Positions 52,280 to 61,390 of a stretch of 64,000 nt of DNA are shown one piece after another. A program made the position numbers and the translations under genes. The notes below the pieces were generated by a model. The model had not been told where the DNA came from. It saw only the letters and a list, made by a program, of their open reading frames with translations, and searched no databases. Numbering within the stretch: position 1 is the first letter of the stretch; each line of letters opens with the position of its first letter. Location of the stretch: assembly GCA_035620975.1 (NCBI GenBank), contig DASPFV010000264.1, positions 1-64,000 on the forward strand, given 5' to 3'. The DNA comes from DASPFV01 sp035620975. Lineage in GTDB: Bacteria > Acidobacteriota > Vicinamibacteria > Vicinamibacterales > 2-12-FULL-66-21.

Positions 52280-52357
52280 GGGTTCAGGGTTCAGGGGTTC
52301 AGGGTTCAGGGGTTCAGGGTTCAAGGTTCAAGGTTCAGGGTTCAGGGTTCAGGGTTC
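52280..52357. repeat. GGTTCAG-type heptamer repeat
   Basis: This is the longest such tract (about 78 bp), with nearly perfect GGTTCAG/GGGTTCAG units, just upstream of the halogenase-like gene start (on its template side). Confidence 0.85.
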
Positions 52358-52452
52358 GAGCGTGCCAATCATCTGACTGCCGCGGACCCATACGGAACTG
52401 GCCGGGCGATGATCGAGGGCTGGAAACTGAAGCCGGAGCCGGGAGGTGACAC

Positions 52453-53784
52453 CTACGTGTAGCGAATCCCCGCATGTTGCGGCAGGAAGAAGCGCTGCAG
52501 CAGCACGTCGACGCGAAGCAGGCCCTCCCGCGTGATCGCGACGCGGTGAGCGGACCGCTCGGCCAGGTATCCGTCCGCTTCGAGTGTATCGAGCGCGTCG
52601 CGAAACCGCGTGCGCACGTCTACGCCGTACTTCGCGGCGAAGTACGCCGGTCGGATCGACCCGCGCTTGAGCTGCAGCACCAGCTCGCGGATCAGACGCT
52701 CCTCGCTGTTCGGCCGGTAGGCGCGGCCGAGCGGCAGCTCGCCGCCCTCGATCGCGGCGCTGTACTTCTCCCACGTGTCCAGGTTCTGGACGTGCACTCC
52801 GTTGACGTGCCCGAAGGATGCGACGCCCAGCCCTACGAGGTCCGCTCCCTCCCAGAGCCGGTCCCGGTAGATGAACTTCGTCCGCTCGGGGTCCCGGACC
52901 GCGGTGTAGGCGCTGCCAATCGTGTAGCCGGCCCGCTCGAGCGCATCGAAGGCCTCGGCCACCCAGCGCCGTTTCGTCGACCAGTTCGCCACGGGCTCCG
53001 CGAACCGGCCCGTCCCCTTCAACAGATCCGTGCTGATGGTGGTGTTGTACGGCAGCTCCATCTGGTAGATCGTGACGCTGTCCGGCTCGAGCTCCAGCGT
53101 GCGCCGGATGCACGCCTTCCAGTTCGCGTCGGTCTCGCCCAGCATGCCGGCAATCAGGTCGATGTTGATCTGGGGAAACTCGAGCGCGCGGGCCTGCCGG
53201 TACACCCGCCCGATTTCCGGCGAACGATGGGCGCGGCCATTCAGCTCCAGAATGCGGTCGTCGAAATTCTCGACGCCGAGGCTGAGGCGCGAAACCCCAA
53301 TCCGCCGCAGCGCCGCCAGCTTCGGCTCCGTCAGCGTCCCGGGCTCGCATTCGAAGGTGACTTCCTCGGCGCTCGACCACGGGGTCGACGCCGACAGGCG
53401 CGAGACCAGGCGCTGGAGCTGGCGGGTGGAGAGAAACGACGGCGTACCGCCCCCGAAATAAACGAAGTCCAGGCGGCGCCCCGCCACCGCGGGCATGCGC
53501 TGATACAGCTCCCATTCCCGAGCCAGCACGTCCAGGTACTGCTCGACCTCGCGCGCGTTCCTGTCGACGTAGACCCGGAAGTAGCAGAAATGACACCGCT
53601 TCCGGCAGAACGGGATGTGCAGGTACAGGCCGAGTGGCACGGGCGCAGGGGCCCCGGTCAGCGCCGGCCGGGCTTCGAACCCCACGGCATCGGCCGTCCA
53701 GACGGAAAAGGGGGGGTAATTGGCGACGAAATAGCTGCCGACGTCGGTCTGATCGACTTCGGCAGCCCGTAGACCATCGGTCAT
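52453..53784 (-). CDS. Radical SAM protein, HemW/HemN-like
   Basis: The 443-residue protein has the 4Fe-4S motif CRKRCHFC (Cys60, Cys64, Cys67) in YLHIPFCRKRCHFCYF, GGGTPSFL, ECEPGTL, GVENFDDRIL and NIDLIAGMLGE, and a C-terminal HemN_C domain (LVLQLKRGSIRPAYFAAKYG). Members are heme chaperones or coproporphyrinogen oxidase-like. The long ~50-residue N-terminal extension before the CxxxCxxC is unusual. It is 187 bp upstream of the halogenase-like gene. Confidence 0.87.
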   Translation of the reverse strand: MTDGLRAAEVDQTDVGSYFVANYPPFSVWTADAVGFEARPALTGAPAPVPLGLYLHIPFCRKRCHFCYFRVYVDRNAREVEQYLDVLAREWELYQRMPAVAGRRLDFVYFGGGTPSFLSTRQLQRLVSRLSASTPWSSAEEVTFECEPGTLTEPKLAALRRIGVSRLSLGVENFDDRILELNGRAHRSPEIGRVYRQARALEFPQINIDLIAGMLGETDANWKACIRRTLELEPDSVTIYQMELPYNTTISTDLLKGTGRFAEPVANWSTKRRWVAEAFDALERAGYTIGSAYTAVRDPERTKFIYRDRLWEGADLVGLGVASFGHVNGVHVQNLDTWEKYSAAIEGGELPLGRAYRPNSEERLIRELVLQLKRGSIRPAYFAAKYGVDVRTRFRDALDTLEADGYLAERSAHRVAITREGLLRVDVLLQRFFLPQHAGIRYT

Positions 53785-53998
53785 CTCCGTACTATACCGG
53801 CGGGGCCGGAGGAGCGCTTACCGGGGCTCGGCGATTCCCGATTCCGGGGTCCGGATTCAGGTTTCTCGCCAGGTCGCGGGGTTACGGTTACGACAGGACG
53901 CTCGGAGGACTTCGGCCGTCCGCGGCGGTATAGAATCGAGCGATCCAGCGGCTCACTCACCGTCCCGGCACTGCCAGCGGAGCCGTGTCCACAGCCCC

Positions 53999-55024
53999 AT
54001 GACCCCGACCACGATGAAGCGGATTGCCGCCGAGCTCGGGGTGTCGATCACGACGGTCTCCAAGGTCCTCAACGACCAGCCCGACATCGGACCCGCCACC
54101 CGCGCGCGCGTGCTGGCCAAGGTGGAGGAGCTCGGCTACCGGCCGAACGCAGTCGCGCGCAGCCTCACCCTGCGGCGCACGCACACCCTCGGCGTCGTCA
54201 TCCCCGATCTCATGCACACGTTCTTCGTCGAAGTGGTTGCCGGGATCGAGGCGGTCACGAGCGCGCGGGGCTACGGCATCCTGCTCTGCAGCTCGGGCGA
54301 GAATCCGCGGAAGGAGCGCTCCGAGCTCGAGATGCTCCGCTCGCGGCAGGTCGACGGCATCGTGCTCGCCTCCGTTCATGCGTCGACCAACAGCGACGTC
54401 CTCAAGCGCCTCACGGCACTCGGCTGCGCGCTCGTGATGATCGACCGCGACGATCACCCGCGCGTGAAGTGCCATCGCGTCCTGACCAACGATGAGCAGG
54501 TCGGACGGCTGGCGACCGCCCACCTGGCCGAACAGGGGCGGCGCGCCATCGCGCACATCGCCGGCCCGCCGATTCTTCACGCCAAGCGACGGGAAGAAGG
54601 GTATCTCGCGACGGTGCAGGAGCTCGGCCTGCCATTCCATCCGTCCTGGGTCGTCCGCGGCGGGTTCATGGAGACGGACGGGTATCGCGCGATGCGCCAG
54701 ATGCTGATCGACCGGCGCAGCGTGGACGCCGTGTTCGCGGCGAACGATCCGGCGGCCATCGGGGCCATGAAGGCAATCTGGGAGGCTGGCCTTCGCGTGC
54801 CGGAAGACATCGCCGTCGTCGGAGCCGGCGACGTGGCCTACGGCGACCTGCTGCGGATCCCGCTCACCACCGTCAGCTGGTCACGCGACGACCTGGGACG
54901 CAAGGCGGCGGAGCTGCTGCTGGATCAGATGGGCCCGCACCCCGAAGGGCCATTCCAGCGCGTCGTGATCCCGCCCCGCCTGCTCGTCCGCCAGTCCAGC
55001 CTGGCCGCGCGCACGCTGCCCTGA
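53999..55024 (+). CDS. LacI-family transcriptional regulator
   Basis: The 341-residue protein has an N-terminal HTH (MKRIAAELGVSITTVSKVLN) with the hinge YRPNAVARSL, then a periplasmic-binding-protein-like effector domain (GVVIPDLMHTFF, DGIVLASVH, AVFAANDPAAIGAMKA, VPEDIAVVG). It represses sugar genes until a sugar binds. ManD follows on the same strand and is the likely target. No LacI operator could be confidently picked out. A 7-bp hairpin (ACGGGAC/GTCCCGT) follows at 55067-55088. Confidence 0.92.
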   Translation: MTPTTMKRIAAELGVSITTVSKVLNDQPDIGPATRARVLAKVEELGYRPNAVARSLTLRRTHTLGVVIPDLMHTFFVEVVAGIEAVTSARGYGILLCSSGENPRKERSELEMLRSRQVDGIVLASVHASTNSDVLKRLTALGCALVMIDRDDHPRVKCHRVLTNDEQVGRLATAHLAEQGRRAIAHIAGPPILHAKRREEGYLATVQELGLPFHPSWVVRGGFMETDGYRAMRQMLIDRRSVDAVFAANDPAAIGAMKAIWEAGLRVPEDIAVVGAGDVAYGDLLRIPLTTVSWSRDDLGRKAAELLLDQMGPHPEGPFQRVVIPPRLLVRQSSLAARTLP

Positions 55025-55066
55025 ATCACCGATTCTGCCCCGCGTGACGGTGCGGCTTCGTTTCTG

Positions 55067-55088
55067 ACGGGACACGTCCGCGTCCCGT
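55067..55088. terminator. Possible stem-loop after the LacI gene
   Basis: Arms 55067-55073 and 55082-55088 are a perfect 7-bp inverted repeat with an 8-nt loop. There is no T-run, so termination is uncertain. Confidence 0.35.
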
Positions 55089-55147
55089 GTTCGGAGCTAT
55101 CCGCGCCAATCGGTGCTCCCGGACCATCCGTGATAACGTCGCCGCGA

Positions 55148-56353
55148 ATGAGAATCACGGACGGCCGCGTGATCGTCTGCAGTCCCGGCCGCAACTTCGT
55201 GACGCTGAAGCTCGTCACCGAAGACGGCGTGGACGGGCTGGGCGATGCGACCCTGAACGGGCGTGAGCTGGCGGTGGCCAGCTACCTCCGCGATCACGTG
55301 GTGCCGCTGCTCATCGGCCGCGACGCTCGCCGCATCGAGGACACCTGGCAGTACCTGTACAAGGGGGCCTACTGGCGCCGCGGCCCGGTCACCATGACGG
55401 CGATCGGTGCCGTCGACACGGCTCTGTGGGACATCCTGGGCAAGGCCGCCGGCCGGCCCGTGTACCAGCTGCTCGGCGGCGCATCCCGTGAGTCCGTCAT
55501 GGTGTACGCCCATGCCAGTGGTCGAACGGTCGAGGAGACCCTCGAATCCGTGGCCCGCCACGCCGCGGCCGGGTACCGCGCGATTCGTGCGCAGTGCGCC
55601 ATCCCCGGCCTGTCCGATGCCTACGGCGTCGGCAAGACCCGGACGTACGAGCCGGCCGAGCGCGGACGCGCCCCCGAGACAGCCTGGAGCACCGAGCTCT
55701 ACCTCGAGTTCGTGCCCTCGCTCTTCGAGCGCCTGCGACGGGAGTTCGGGTCGGCGCTGCACCTGCTCCACGACGTCCATCACCGCCTCAGCCCGATCGA
55801 AGCGGGCCGCCTCGGCCGCCAGCTCGAGCCCGCCAGGCTGTTCTGGCTGGAAGACCCGGTCCCGGCCGAGCTGCAGGCCGGCTTCCGGGTCATCCGCCAG
55901 CACACGGTCACGCCGCTGGCCGTCGGCGAAGTGTTCAATTCGATCTACGATTGCCAGCAGCTGATCCAGGAGCAGCTCATCGACTACATTCGCACGTCCG
56001 TCACGCACGCCGGGGGGTTGAGCCATCTCCGGAAGATCGCGGCGCTCGCGGAGCTGTATCACGTGAAGACCGGCTGCCACGGCGCGACCGACCTGAGCCC
56101 GGTGTGCATGGCTGCGGCCCTGCACTTCGGACTCAGCGTGCACAACTTCGGTGTGCAGGAGCACATGCCGCACAACGAGGACACCGAGCGTGTGTTCCGC
56201 CACGCCTATACGTTCGAGTCAGGGGCCATGCACCCGGGCGACGCGCCAGGCCTCGGCGTCGGGATCGACGAGGCGCTCGCCGCCACGTTCCCTTACGTGG
56301 CCGCATACCTGCCTGTCGCTCGGAAGGAAGACGGGACGATGCATAACTGGTAG
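55148..56353 (+). CDS. manD: D-mannonate dehydratase (ManD, enolase superfamily)
   Basis: The 401-residue protein matches ManD/RspA in length and sequence: RNFVTLKLVTEDGVDGLGDATLNGRE near the start, AIGAVDTALWDILGKAAG, LLHDVHHRLSPIEA with the catalytic His and metal Asp, FWLEDPVPAE and AVGEVFNSIYD with metal Glu residues, and HMPHNEDTERVF. It dehydrates D-mannonate to 2-keto-3-deoxygluconate, joining the KdgK/Eda route at 18-19.6 kb. RspA-type relatives may be weakly active. ATG 55148 starts the fold. Confidence 0.9.
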   Translation: MRITDGRVIVCSPGRNFVTLKLVTEDGVDGLGDATLNGRELAVASYLRDHVVPLLIGRDARRIEDTWQYLYKGAYWRRGPVTMTAIGAVDTALWDILGKAAGRPVYQLLGGASRESVMVYAHASGRTVEETLESVARHAAAGYRAIRAQCAIPGLSDAYGVGKTRTYEPAERGRAPETAWSTELYLEFVPSLFERLRREFGSALHLLHDVHHRLSPIEAGRLGRQLEPARLFWLEDPVPAELQAGFRVIRQHTVTPLAVGEVFNSIYDCQQLIQEQLIDYIRTSVTHAGGLSHLRKIAALAELYHVKTGCHGATDLSPVCMAAALHFGLSVHNFGVQEHMPHNEDTERVFRHAYTFESGAMHPGDAPGLGVGIDEALAATFPYVAAYLPVARKEDGTMHNW

Positions 56354-56356
56354 ATC

Positions 56357-56397
56357 GGGTTCAAGGTTCAAGCTTCAAGGTTCAGGGTTCAGGGTTC
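56357..56397 (+). repeat. GGTTCAG-type heptamer repeat
   Basis: Tandem GGTTCAAG and GGTTCAG units follow the manD stop by 3 bp and precede the DUF1080 start by 33 bp. Confidence 0.8.
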
Positions 56398-56430
56398 GAC
56401 GCGGTGATTCGAAGACAGCGAGGTGTGCAC

Positions 56431-57174
56431 ATGTCAGGACCAATCGTTCGCTCGCTGGTGGGGTTCATGCTCGTCGGGGCGGCTGCGACGGGGCTGGCGC
56501 AGACGCCGGCGGGTCAGCAGGCCGCCCGGCTGACGGATGCCGAGAAGCAGGCCGGGTGGACGCTGCTGTTCGACGGCCAGTCCCTGAAGGGCTGGCGCGG
56601 CTACAAGCGCGCGGATGCGACGGAAACGCGGTGGAAGGTCGAGAACGGGATGCTCGCGATCGACCCCGGCGACGGCAAGGACACGCGCGGGGCGCGCGAC
56701 ATCATCACCACGGACACCTACGACCAGTTCGAGCTGACCTTCGAGTGGCGGGTGTCGGAGGGGGGCAACAGCGGCGTGAAGTACTTCGTCCTCGAGGACC
56801 GCGACGCCGCCATCGGGCACGAGTACCAGATCATCGACGACGAGCGCCACGCCGACGCGAAGGTCGGCCCGAATCGGCAGACCGCGGCGTTCTACGACGT
56901 ACTGGCCGCGGAGAACCGGCCGCTCAAGCCGGCGGGCGAGTTCAACCAGTCGCGCATCGTGGTGCAGGGCCGGACGGTCGAGCACTGGCTGAACGGCACA
57001 CGCGTCCTGCAGTACGAGCTCGCCAGCCCGGATCTGCTGAAGGCCGTCGAGGCGAGCAAGTTCAAGGGGATCGAGCGCTTCGGGAAGCCGCAGAAGGGAC
57101 ACATTCTGCTGCAGGACCACGGCGATCGCGTCTGGTATCGCAACATCAGGATCCGTCGGCTCGCCACGAGCTGA
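56431..57174 (+). CDS. DUF1080 (3-keto-disaccharide hydrolase-like) secreted protein
   Basis: The 247-residue protein has a signal peptide (SLVGFMLVGAAATGLAQ), then the DUF1080 opening GWTLLFDGQSLKGWRGY, the central EGGNSGVKYF, and HEYQIIDDERH, with HILLQDHGDRVWYRNIRIR at the end. It shares domain but not close sequence with the copy at 31634. ATG 56431 has GAGG at suitable spacing; GTG 56404 is less likely. A Gfo/Idh gene follows. Confidence 0.88.
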   Translation: MSGPIVRSLVGFMLVGAAATGLAQTPAGQQAARLTDAEKQAGWTLLFDGQSLKGWRGYKRADATETRWKVENGMLAIDPGDGKDTRGARDIITTDTYDQFELTFEWRVSEGGNSGVKYFVLEDRDAAIGHEYQIIDDERHADAKVGPNRQTAAFYDVLAAENRPLKPAGEFNQSRIVVQGRTVEHWLNGTRVLQYELASPDLLKAVEASKFKGIERFGKPQKGHILLQDHGDRVWYRNIRIRRLATS

Positions 57175-57253
57175 GACGCGGCCGGCGCGATCGGTCTACC
57201 GTCCTGATACGTCGGCGGGCGCCGGGACAGGCCGGAGATGGGAGCTGGAGAAC

Positions 57254-58285
57254 GTGCACATCGGCATCCTCGGCGCCGGGAACATCAGCGACACGCATAC
57301 GCGCGCGGCGCGCGAGATCCCAGGCGTTCGGGTCGTCGCCGTATGCGGGCGGACGCGTGAACGGGCGGAGGCGCTCGCCGGGCGGGCGGGCGCCACGCCC
57401 TACACTGACGTGCAGCAGTTTCTCGCGCACAGGCCGATGGACCTCGTCGCAATCGGAAGTCCGTCGGGGCTCCATGCCGGCCATGCCATTCCCGCCGTCC
57501 GGCAGGGCCTGCACGTCGTCGTCGAGAAGCCGCTGGATATCTCGGTGGCCCGCGTGGACGAACTGGCCGCCGAGGCCGAGCGCGCCGGCGTGAAAGTGGG
57601 GGTGTTCTTTCAGGACCGTCTCAAGCCCGACGTCCGGCGCATGAAATCACTCGTCGACAGCGGGCGGCTCGGCACCCCGGTGCTGGCGTCGGGCCACGTG
57701 AAATGGTACCGGCCGCCCGAGTACTACGGCGGCTCGCGCTGGCGTGGCACGTGGGCGCTCGACGGTGGCGGCGCGCTCATGAACCAGGGCATCCACACCG
57801 CGGATCTGCTCCTGCATCTCTTCGGCGACGTCGTCAGCGTCTCGGCCCGTGCCGCCACGCGGGTCCACCGCATCGAGGTCGAGGACACGGTGGTGGCCGC
57901 GCTCGAGTTCGAGAGCGGCGCGCTCGGCGTGCTGGAGGCGGCCACCTCGATTTATCCGGGCTACGCCAGGCGCCTCGAGCTCACCGGCGTGGAGGGAACG
58001 CTGATCCTCGATCACGATCGGCTCGCCGGCATCGATCTGAAAACGCCATCGGACGACAGGCCGACACCGCCGGACGGTGCCGGCGCTCAGAGCGCAGCCT
58101 CACCCATCGTGGGCGACGCGACACCGCATCGGCGGATCCTGGAGGACTTCCTGAACGCGATTGCCACTGGCGGCCGCCCGGCGTGCGACGCCCGCGAGGG
58201 CCGCCGCAGCGTCGCGCTCGTGGAGGCAATCTACCGCTCGGCGCGCGAGAATCGCCCCGTCCCGGTCGACCGCGCCAACGCCTGA
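57254..58285 (+). CDS. Gfo/Idh/MocA oxidoreductase, cytoplasmic
   Basis: The 343-residue protein has the Rossmann start IGILGAGNISDTH, GSPSGLHA, VVEKPLD, and RGTWALDGGGALMNQGIHTADLLLHLFG with the catalytic-type His. There is no leader. It resembles NAD-dependent sugar or inositol dehydrogenases. GTG 57254 has GGAGAAC before it. It is 79 bp downstream of DUF1080, consistent with a joint oxidation/hydrolysis pathway. Confidence 0.87.
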   Translation: MHIGILGAGNISDTHTRAAREIPGVRVVAVCGRTRERAEALAGRAGATPYTDVQQFLAHRPMDLVAIGSPSGLHAGHAIPAVRQGLHVVVEKPLDISVARVDELAAEAERAGVKVGVFFQDRLKPDVRRMKSLVDSGRLGTPVLASGHVKWYRPPEYYGGSRWRGTWALDGGGALMNQGIHTADLLLHLFGDVVSVSARAATRVHRIEVEDTVVAALEFESGALGVLEAATSIYPGYARRLELTGVEGTLILDHDRLAGIDLKTPSDDRPTPPDGAGAQSAASPIVGDATPHRRILEDFLNAIATGGRPACDAREGRRSVALVEAIYRSARENRPVPVDRANA

Positions 58286-58557
58286 ACCCGGTGACCCTGG
58301 CCAAACCCAGGCCTGGTATTCCCTCGGCACTCACTCGGGTCTGTCATGGAGACACGACCCCACGACAACCACGATGCAACGATGCCACGCTGACACGAGA
58401 TGCCCTGACGAAAACAGCCACCGTACCTTCGTCAATCGTGAGCATCGTGCCGGCCGTGGGTTCGTGCCTGCGCGACTCAAGCTGCATGCGGAGAGTTCCA
58501 GGGTTAGAACCTTGAACCTTGGAACCTTGAATCCTGAATCCTGACTCCTGAAACGGT
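58286..58557. other. Convergent intergenic region with repeat tract
   Basis: This 272-bp gap lies between Gfo/Idh (plus) and SDR (minus). From 58495 a GGTTCAG-type tract occurs in reverse orientation (CCTTGAA/CCTGAATCCTGA units). The remainder has short frames only, with no recognised feature. Confidence 0.6.
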
Positions 58558-59340
58558 TCAGCCCCGCCGATACCCGAGCGTCGCGCCGCCTTCGACGGGC
58601 AGCGCGACGCCCGTGATGAACGACGCGGCCGGTGACGCCAGAAAGAGGACGGCCGACGCGATCTCGTCTGGCTCCGCCATGCGGTTCGTCAGGTGCATCG
58701 CCGCCTGCCCGCGGAGCACGCCTTCCGGATCCGGCAGCGTGTTGGCCCACCCGCGCATCAGCGCCGTGTCCACGCCCGCCGGGCAGACGCAGTTGACACG
58801 GATGCCGTCGGCCCCGAGCTCCAGGGCCAGGGCCTTGGTCAGCGAGATGACGGCCCCCTTCGTGGCCACATACACGGCGCCACGTGCCTGACCCACGATC
58901 CCTGTCATCGACGAGACGCAGACGATGCAGCCGCGCGACTGCCGCAGCAGTGGAACCGTTGCCCGGATGACGTTGAGCGCACCTCTCAGGTTCACCGCCA
59001 CGAGCCGGTCGATCTCCTCTTCCGTGTACTCGTCGATCGCGCGGGCGAAATGGATCCCGGCATTGCTCACCAGCACGTCGAGCCCGCCGAAGGCGCCGGC
59101 GCAGCGCCGGGCCGCGTCGGCCATCGCCGCGGGCTGAGTGACATCGGCCTCCACCGCGAGCGCGCTGGCTCCCGCCGCGCAGAGGTCCGTCGCCAGCTGT
59201 GTCGCTTCGGCTTCCTCGCGGTCGACGAGCACCACGGCGGCGCCGGCCCTGGCGAACTGAAGGGCCGTGGCCCGGCCGATGCCGCGCGCCGCCCCGGTGA
59301 CGAGCGCGATCCGCCCGGCAAACTCCCGGGTGTCGCTCAC
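58558..59340 (-). CDS. SDR-family oxidoreductase
   Basis: The 260-residue classical SDR has TGAARGIG (17-24), VSNAGI, SSMTG with Ser, and YVATK (Tyr/Lys). The C-terminal ITGVALPVEGGATLGYRRG is ordinary. GTG 59340 overlaps the stop of the binding-protein gene (GTGA), so it is the last gene of the apbE-SDR-binding protein-SDR operon. It is a likely dehydrogenase of a polyol or sugar acid. Confidence 0.85.
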   Translation of the reverse strand: MSDTREFAGRIALVTGAARGIGRATALQFARAGAAVVLVDREEAEATQLATDLCAAGASALAVEADVTQPAAMADAARRCAGAFGGLDVLVSNAGIHFARAIDEYTEEEIDRLVAVNLRGALNVIRATVPLLRQSRGCIVCVSSMTGIVGQARGAVYVATKGAVISLTKALALELGADGIRVNCVCPAGVDTALMRGWANTLPDPEGVLRGQAAMHLTNRMAEPDEIASAVLFLASPAASFITGVALPVEGGATLGYRRG

Positions 59341-60614
59341 GAGCTGACCGCCGCGGTCACGAAGGGCAGCACGTCGGCCGCTGCCTGGCGCACGGCCTCC
59401 GCCGGAGGAATCTCGCCCTGCATGGCGCGCTGCACCGCGTGCCAGATGGCGTCCTCGCACCCGGGATAGGTCGCGAAGCGCGGCGGAATGATCATCGTCT
59501 TTTCGGCGTCGGCCAGGAGGGCCCACCTGCGGCTCTCCGCGGCGTCCGAATCAGCTTCCTGCCGGACCCGCGCGAGCGCGCTCGCGCGGCACGGTATGGC
59601 ACCGCGGCGCGCTTCGCCCAATTGTGCGTCGAACGACGTGAGGAAGGTGAGCAGCCGGCCTGCGCCGGACCGGTTCGGCGCCGATGCGGGAATGGCAAAC
59701 GAGTGGCAGCCCGCGTAGGCGGCGCGGACGCCGGCGGGGCCCGCCGGGAGCGGCGCGAGCCCGACGTGGTCCGGGACGCGGCACGTCGCCGCCGACCGAT
59801 AGAGATGATAGCTGCCGGGCCAGTCGCATACCATGGCGGCCTCGCCCGCCCGGAACGCCGCCGAGATCTCGTCGTAGTGCCAGCGGGGCAGCTCGCGCGG
59901 CGTCACGGCACGGACGTGGTGCAGCTCCGCGATCGTCGAGGCGGCCCACACGCCGGCCGGCGAATCGAACGCCGGCCGCAGGGACGCGTCGAACAGCTCG
60001 CCCCCCGCGCCGACCAGCAGCTCGTAGAACGTGCCGAACAGGCCGGAATCCCGACCGGGGAACAGGAACCCGTACAGACCGGGCCTGGTGAAGAAGCTGG
60101 CGACCTCGACGAGCTCCCCCCACGTCGCCGGCATCCTCAACGGACGCCCGCTCTTTCGCTCGAAGGCCGCGCGCTCGGACGGATCCTCCAGGAGATCACG
60201 TCGGTAGTGCAGCAGCCGCACGTCGACGTTGCGGGGCACCTGCAGCAGACGGCCTCCGATGGTGGCCAGCTCCGCCGGCCGCCGCAGCAGATCCTGTCTC
60301 TGGGCCTCGTCAACGATGTCGTCGAGTGCGGAGAGCCACCGGGCCTGCGACGGTGCGTACTTGGTGTGGGTGGAGAGGAGGTCGATCCCGGGGTCGCCCG
60401 CGCCGAAGGCCTGCCGTACGAAGGCGTTCAGCTCGGGATGCGGGAGCCGCGCGACCACCTCGACGCGGATCCCTGTCCCCTGCTCGAAAGCCGGGATGGA
60501 TTCGTACAGCGGGTCGTACATCGGCCCGCCGACGAGCGCCGCGCGTACGACAGTGCCCCTGCCTCCCGCCTGTCCGCGGAAGCCTGACGGGGCCGGGCCC
60601 GCGACCCTCTCCAC
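59337..60614 (-). CDS. Solute-binding-protein-like protein without signal peptide
   Basis: The 425-residue protein has a sugar ABC extracellular-binding fold: VVRAALVGGPMYDPLYES..FEQ at the start, GELVEVASFFTRPGLYGF, EISAAFRAGEAAMVCDWPGSY, and GCHSFAIPASAPNRSGAGRLLTFL. No signal peptide or lipobox is present; the only plausible starts are GTG 60614 and an ATG that would cut the first strand. GTG 60614 overlaps the stop of the upstream SDR gene (TAGTG). No ABC permease genes are near. It could be a cytoplasmic derivative or a remnant. Confidence 0.8.
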   Translation of the reverse strand: MERVAGPAPSGFRGQAGGRGTVVRAALVGGPMYDPLYESIPAFEQGTGIRVEVVARLPHPELNAFVRQAFGAGDPGIDLLSTHTKYAPSQARWLSALDDIVDEAQRQDLLRRPAELATIGGRLLQVPRNVDVRLLHYRRDLLEDPSERAAFERKSGRPLRMPATWGELVEVASFFTRPGLYGFLFPGRDSGLFGTFYELLVGAGGELFDASLRPAFDSPAGVWAASTIAELHHVRAVTPRELPRWHYDEISAAFRAGEAAMVCDWPGSYHLYRSAATCRVPDHVGLAPLPAGPAGVRAAYAGCHSFAIPASAPNRSGAGRLLTFLTSFDAQLGEARRGAIPCRASALARVRQEADSDAAESRRWALLADAEKTMIIPPRFATYPGCEDAIWHAVQRAMQGEIPPAEAVRQAAADVLPFVTAAVSS

Positions 60615-61390
60615 TAGCCTTTCCAGCCCCCGTCGATCATGAGCGCCGATCCTGTCACGAACGCGGCCTCGTCGCTCGCCAGGTAGAGCGCCGCCGCGGC
60701 GATCTCGTCGGGACGTCCCATCCGGCCGAGCGCCTGGGTCGAGCACATCTGCCGGTAGGCGCGCTCGGGGTCGGGATACTCGCGAAGCCGCGCCGCCACG
60801 AAGGGGGTCTCCACGCGGCCGGGACAGATGCAGTTCACGCGCACGTTGTCCGCAGCGTGGTCCAGCGCCATGGCCTTCGTGAGCCCGACGATGGCGAACT
60901 TGGTGATGCAGTAGGCGAGGCGATCGGGAATTCCGACCGTGCCGGCGACCGAGGCCATGTTCACGATGCTGCCGGAACGACGCGCGAGCATCCCGGCGAT
61001 GAAGGCGCGAGTGACATTGAACACCCCGCGCACGTTGACGGCGTACAGGCCGTCCAGGTCCTCGCCCCGCGTGGTCGCCATCGTGCCGACGTGGCCGATG
61101 CCCGCATTGTTGACGAGCACGTCGAGGTGCCCGGCCGCGCCGATCACGGCTGCTGCGGCCAGGCCGCACGCCTCTTCATCCGTGACGTCGAGGGCCAGCG
61201 GCGCGGCGCGGCCTCCGCTGTCCTGAATGCGGGACGCGGTGGCACGCGCGCTGGCCTCGTCACGGTCCGTCGCGAACACGAAGGCGCCCGCACTGGCGAG
61301 GGTCTCGGCGATGGCGGCGCCGATGCCGGAGCCGGCGCCCGTGACGAGGGCGGTCCTGCCCGACAGGTCGAAGGGTTTTCTGGAGGTCAT
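60614..61390 (-). CDS. SDR-family oxidoreductase
   Basis: The 258-residue classical SDR has TGAGSGIG (17-24), VNNAGIG, NMASVAG with Ser, and YCITK (Tyr/Lys). The end TGSALMIDGGWKG is canonical. Its ATG lies immediately after the apbE stop (TGAATG). It is about as similar in type to the SDR at 58558 as to many polyol dehydrogenases. Two SDRs bracket the binding-protein-like gene. Confidence 0.86.
   Translation of the reverse strand: MTSRKPFDLSGRTALVTGAGSGIGAAIAETLASAGAFVFATDRDEASARATASRIQDSGGRAAPLALDVTDEEACGLAAAAVIGAAGHLDVLVNNAGIGHVGTMATTRGEDLDGLYAVNVRGVFNVTRAFIAGMLARRSGSIVNMASVAGTVGIPDRLAYCITKFAIVGLTKAMALDHAADNVRVNCICPGRVETPFVAARLREYPDPERAYRQMCSTQALGRMGRPDEIAAAALYLASDEAAFVTGSALMIDGGWKG

Noticed and set aside
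52280..52357. Tandem heptamers considered as a CRISPR array
   Set aside because: There are no spacers, the unit is only 7 bp, and no cas genes are in the window.
58331..58500. Open frames in the convergent gap after the Gfo/Idh gene
   Set aside because: They have no start signal or family similarity and run into the GGTTCAG-type tract.
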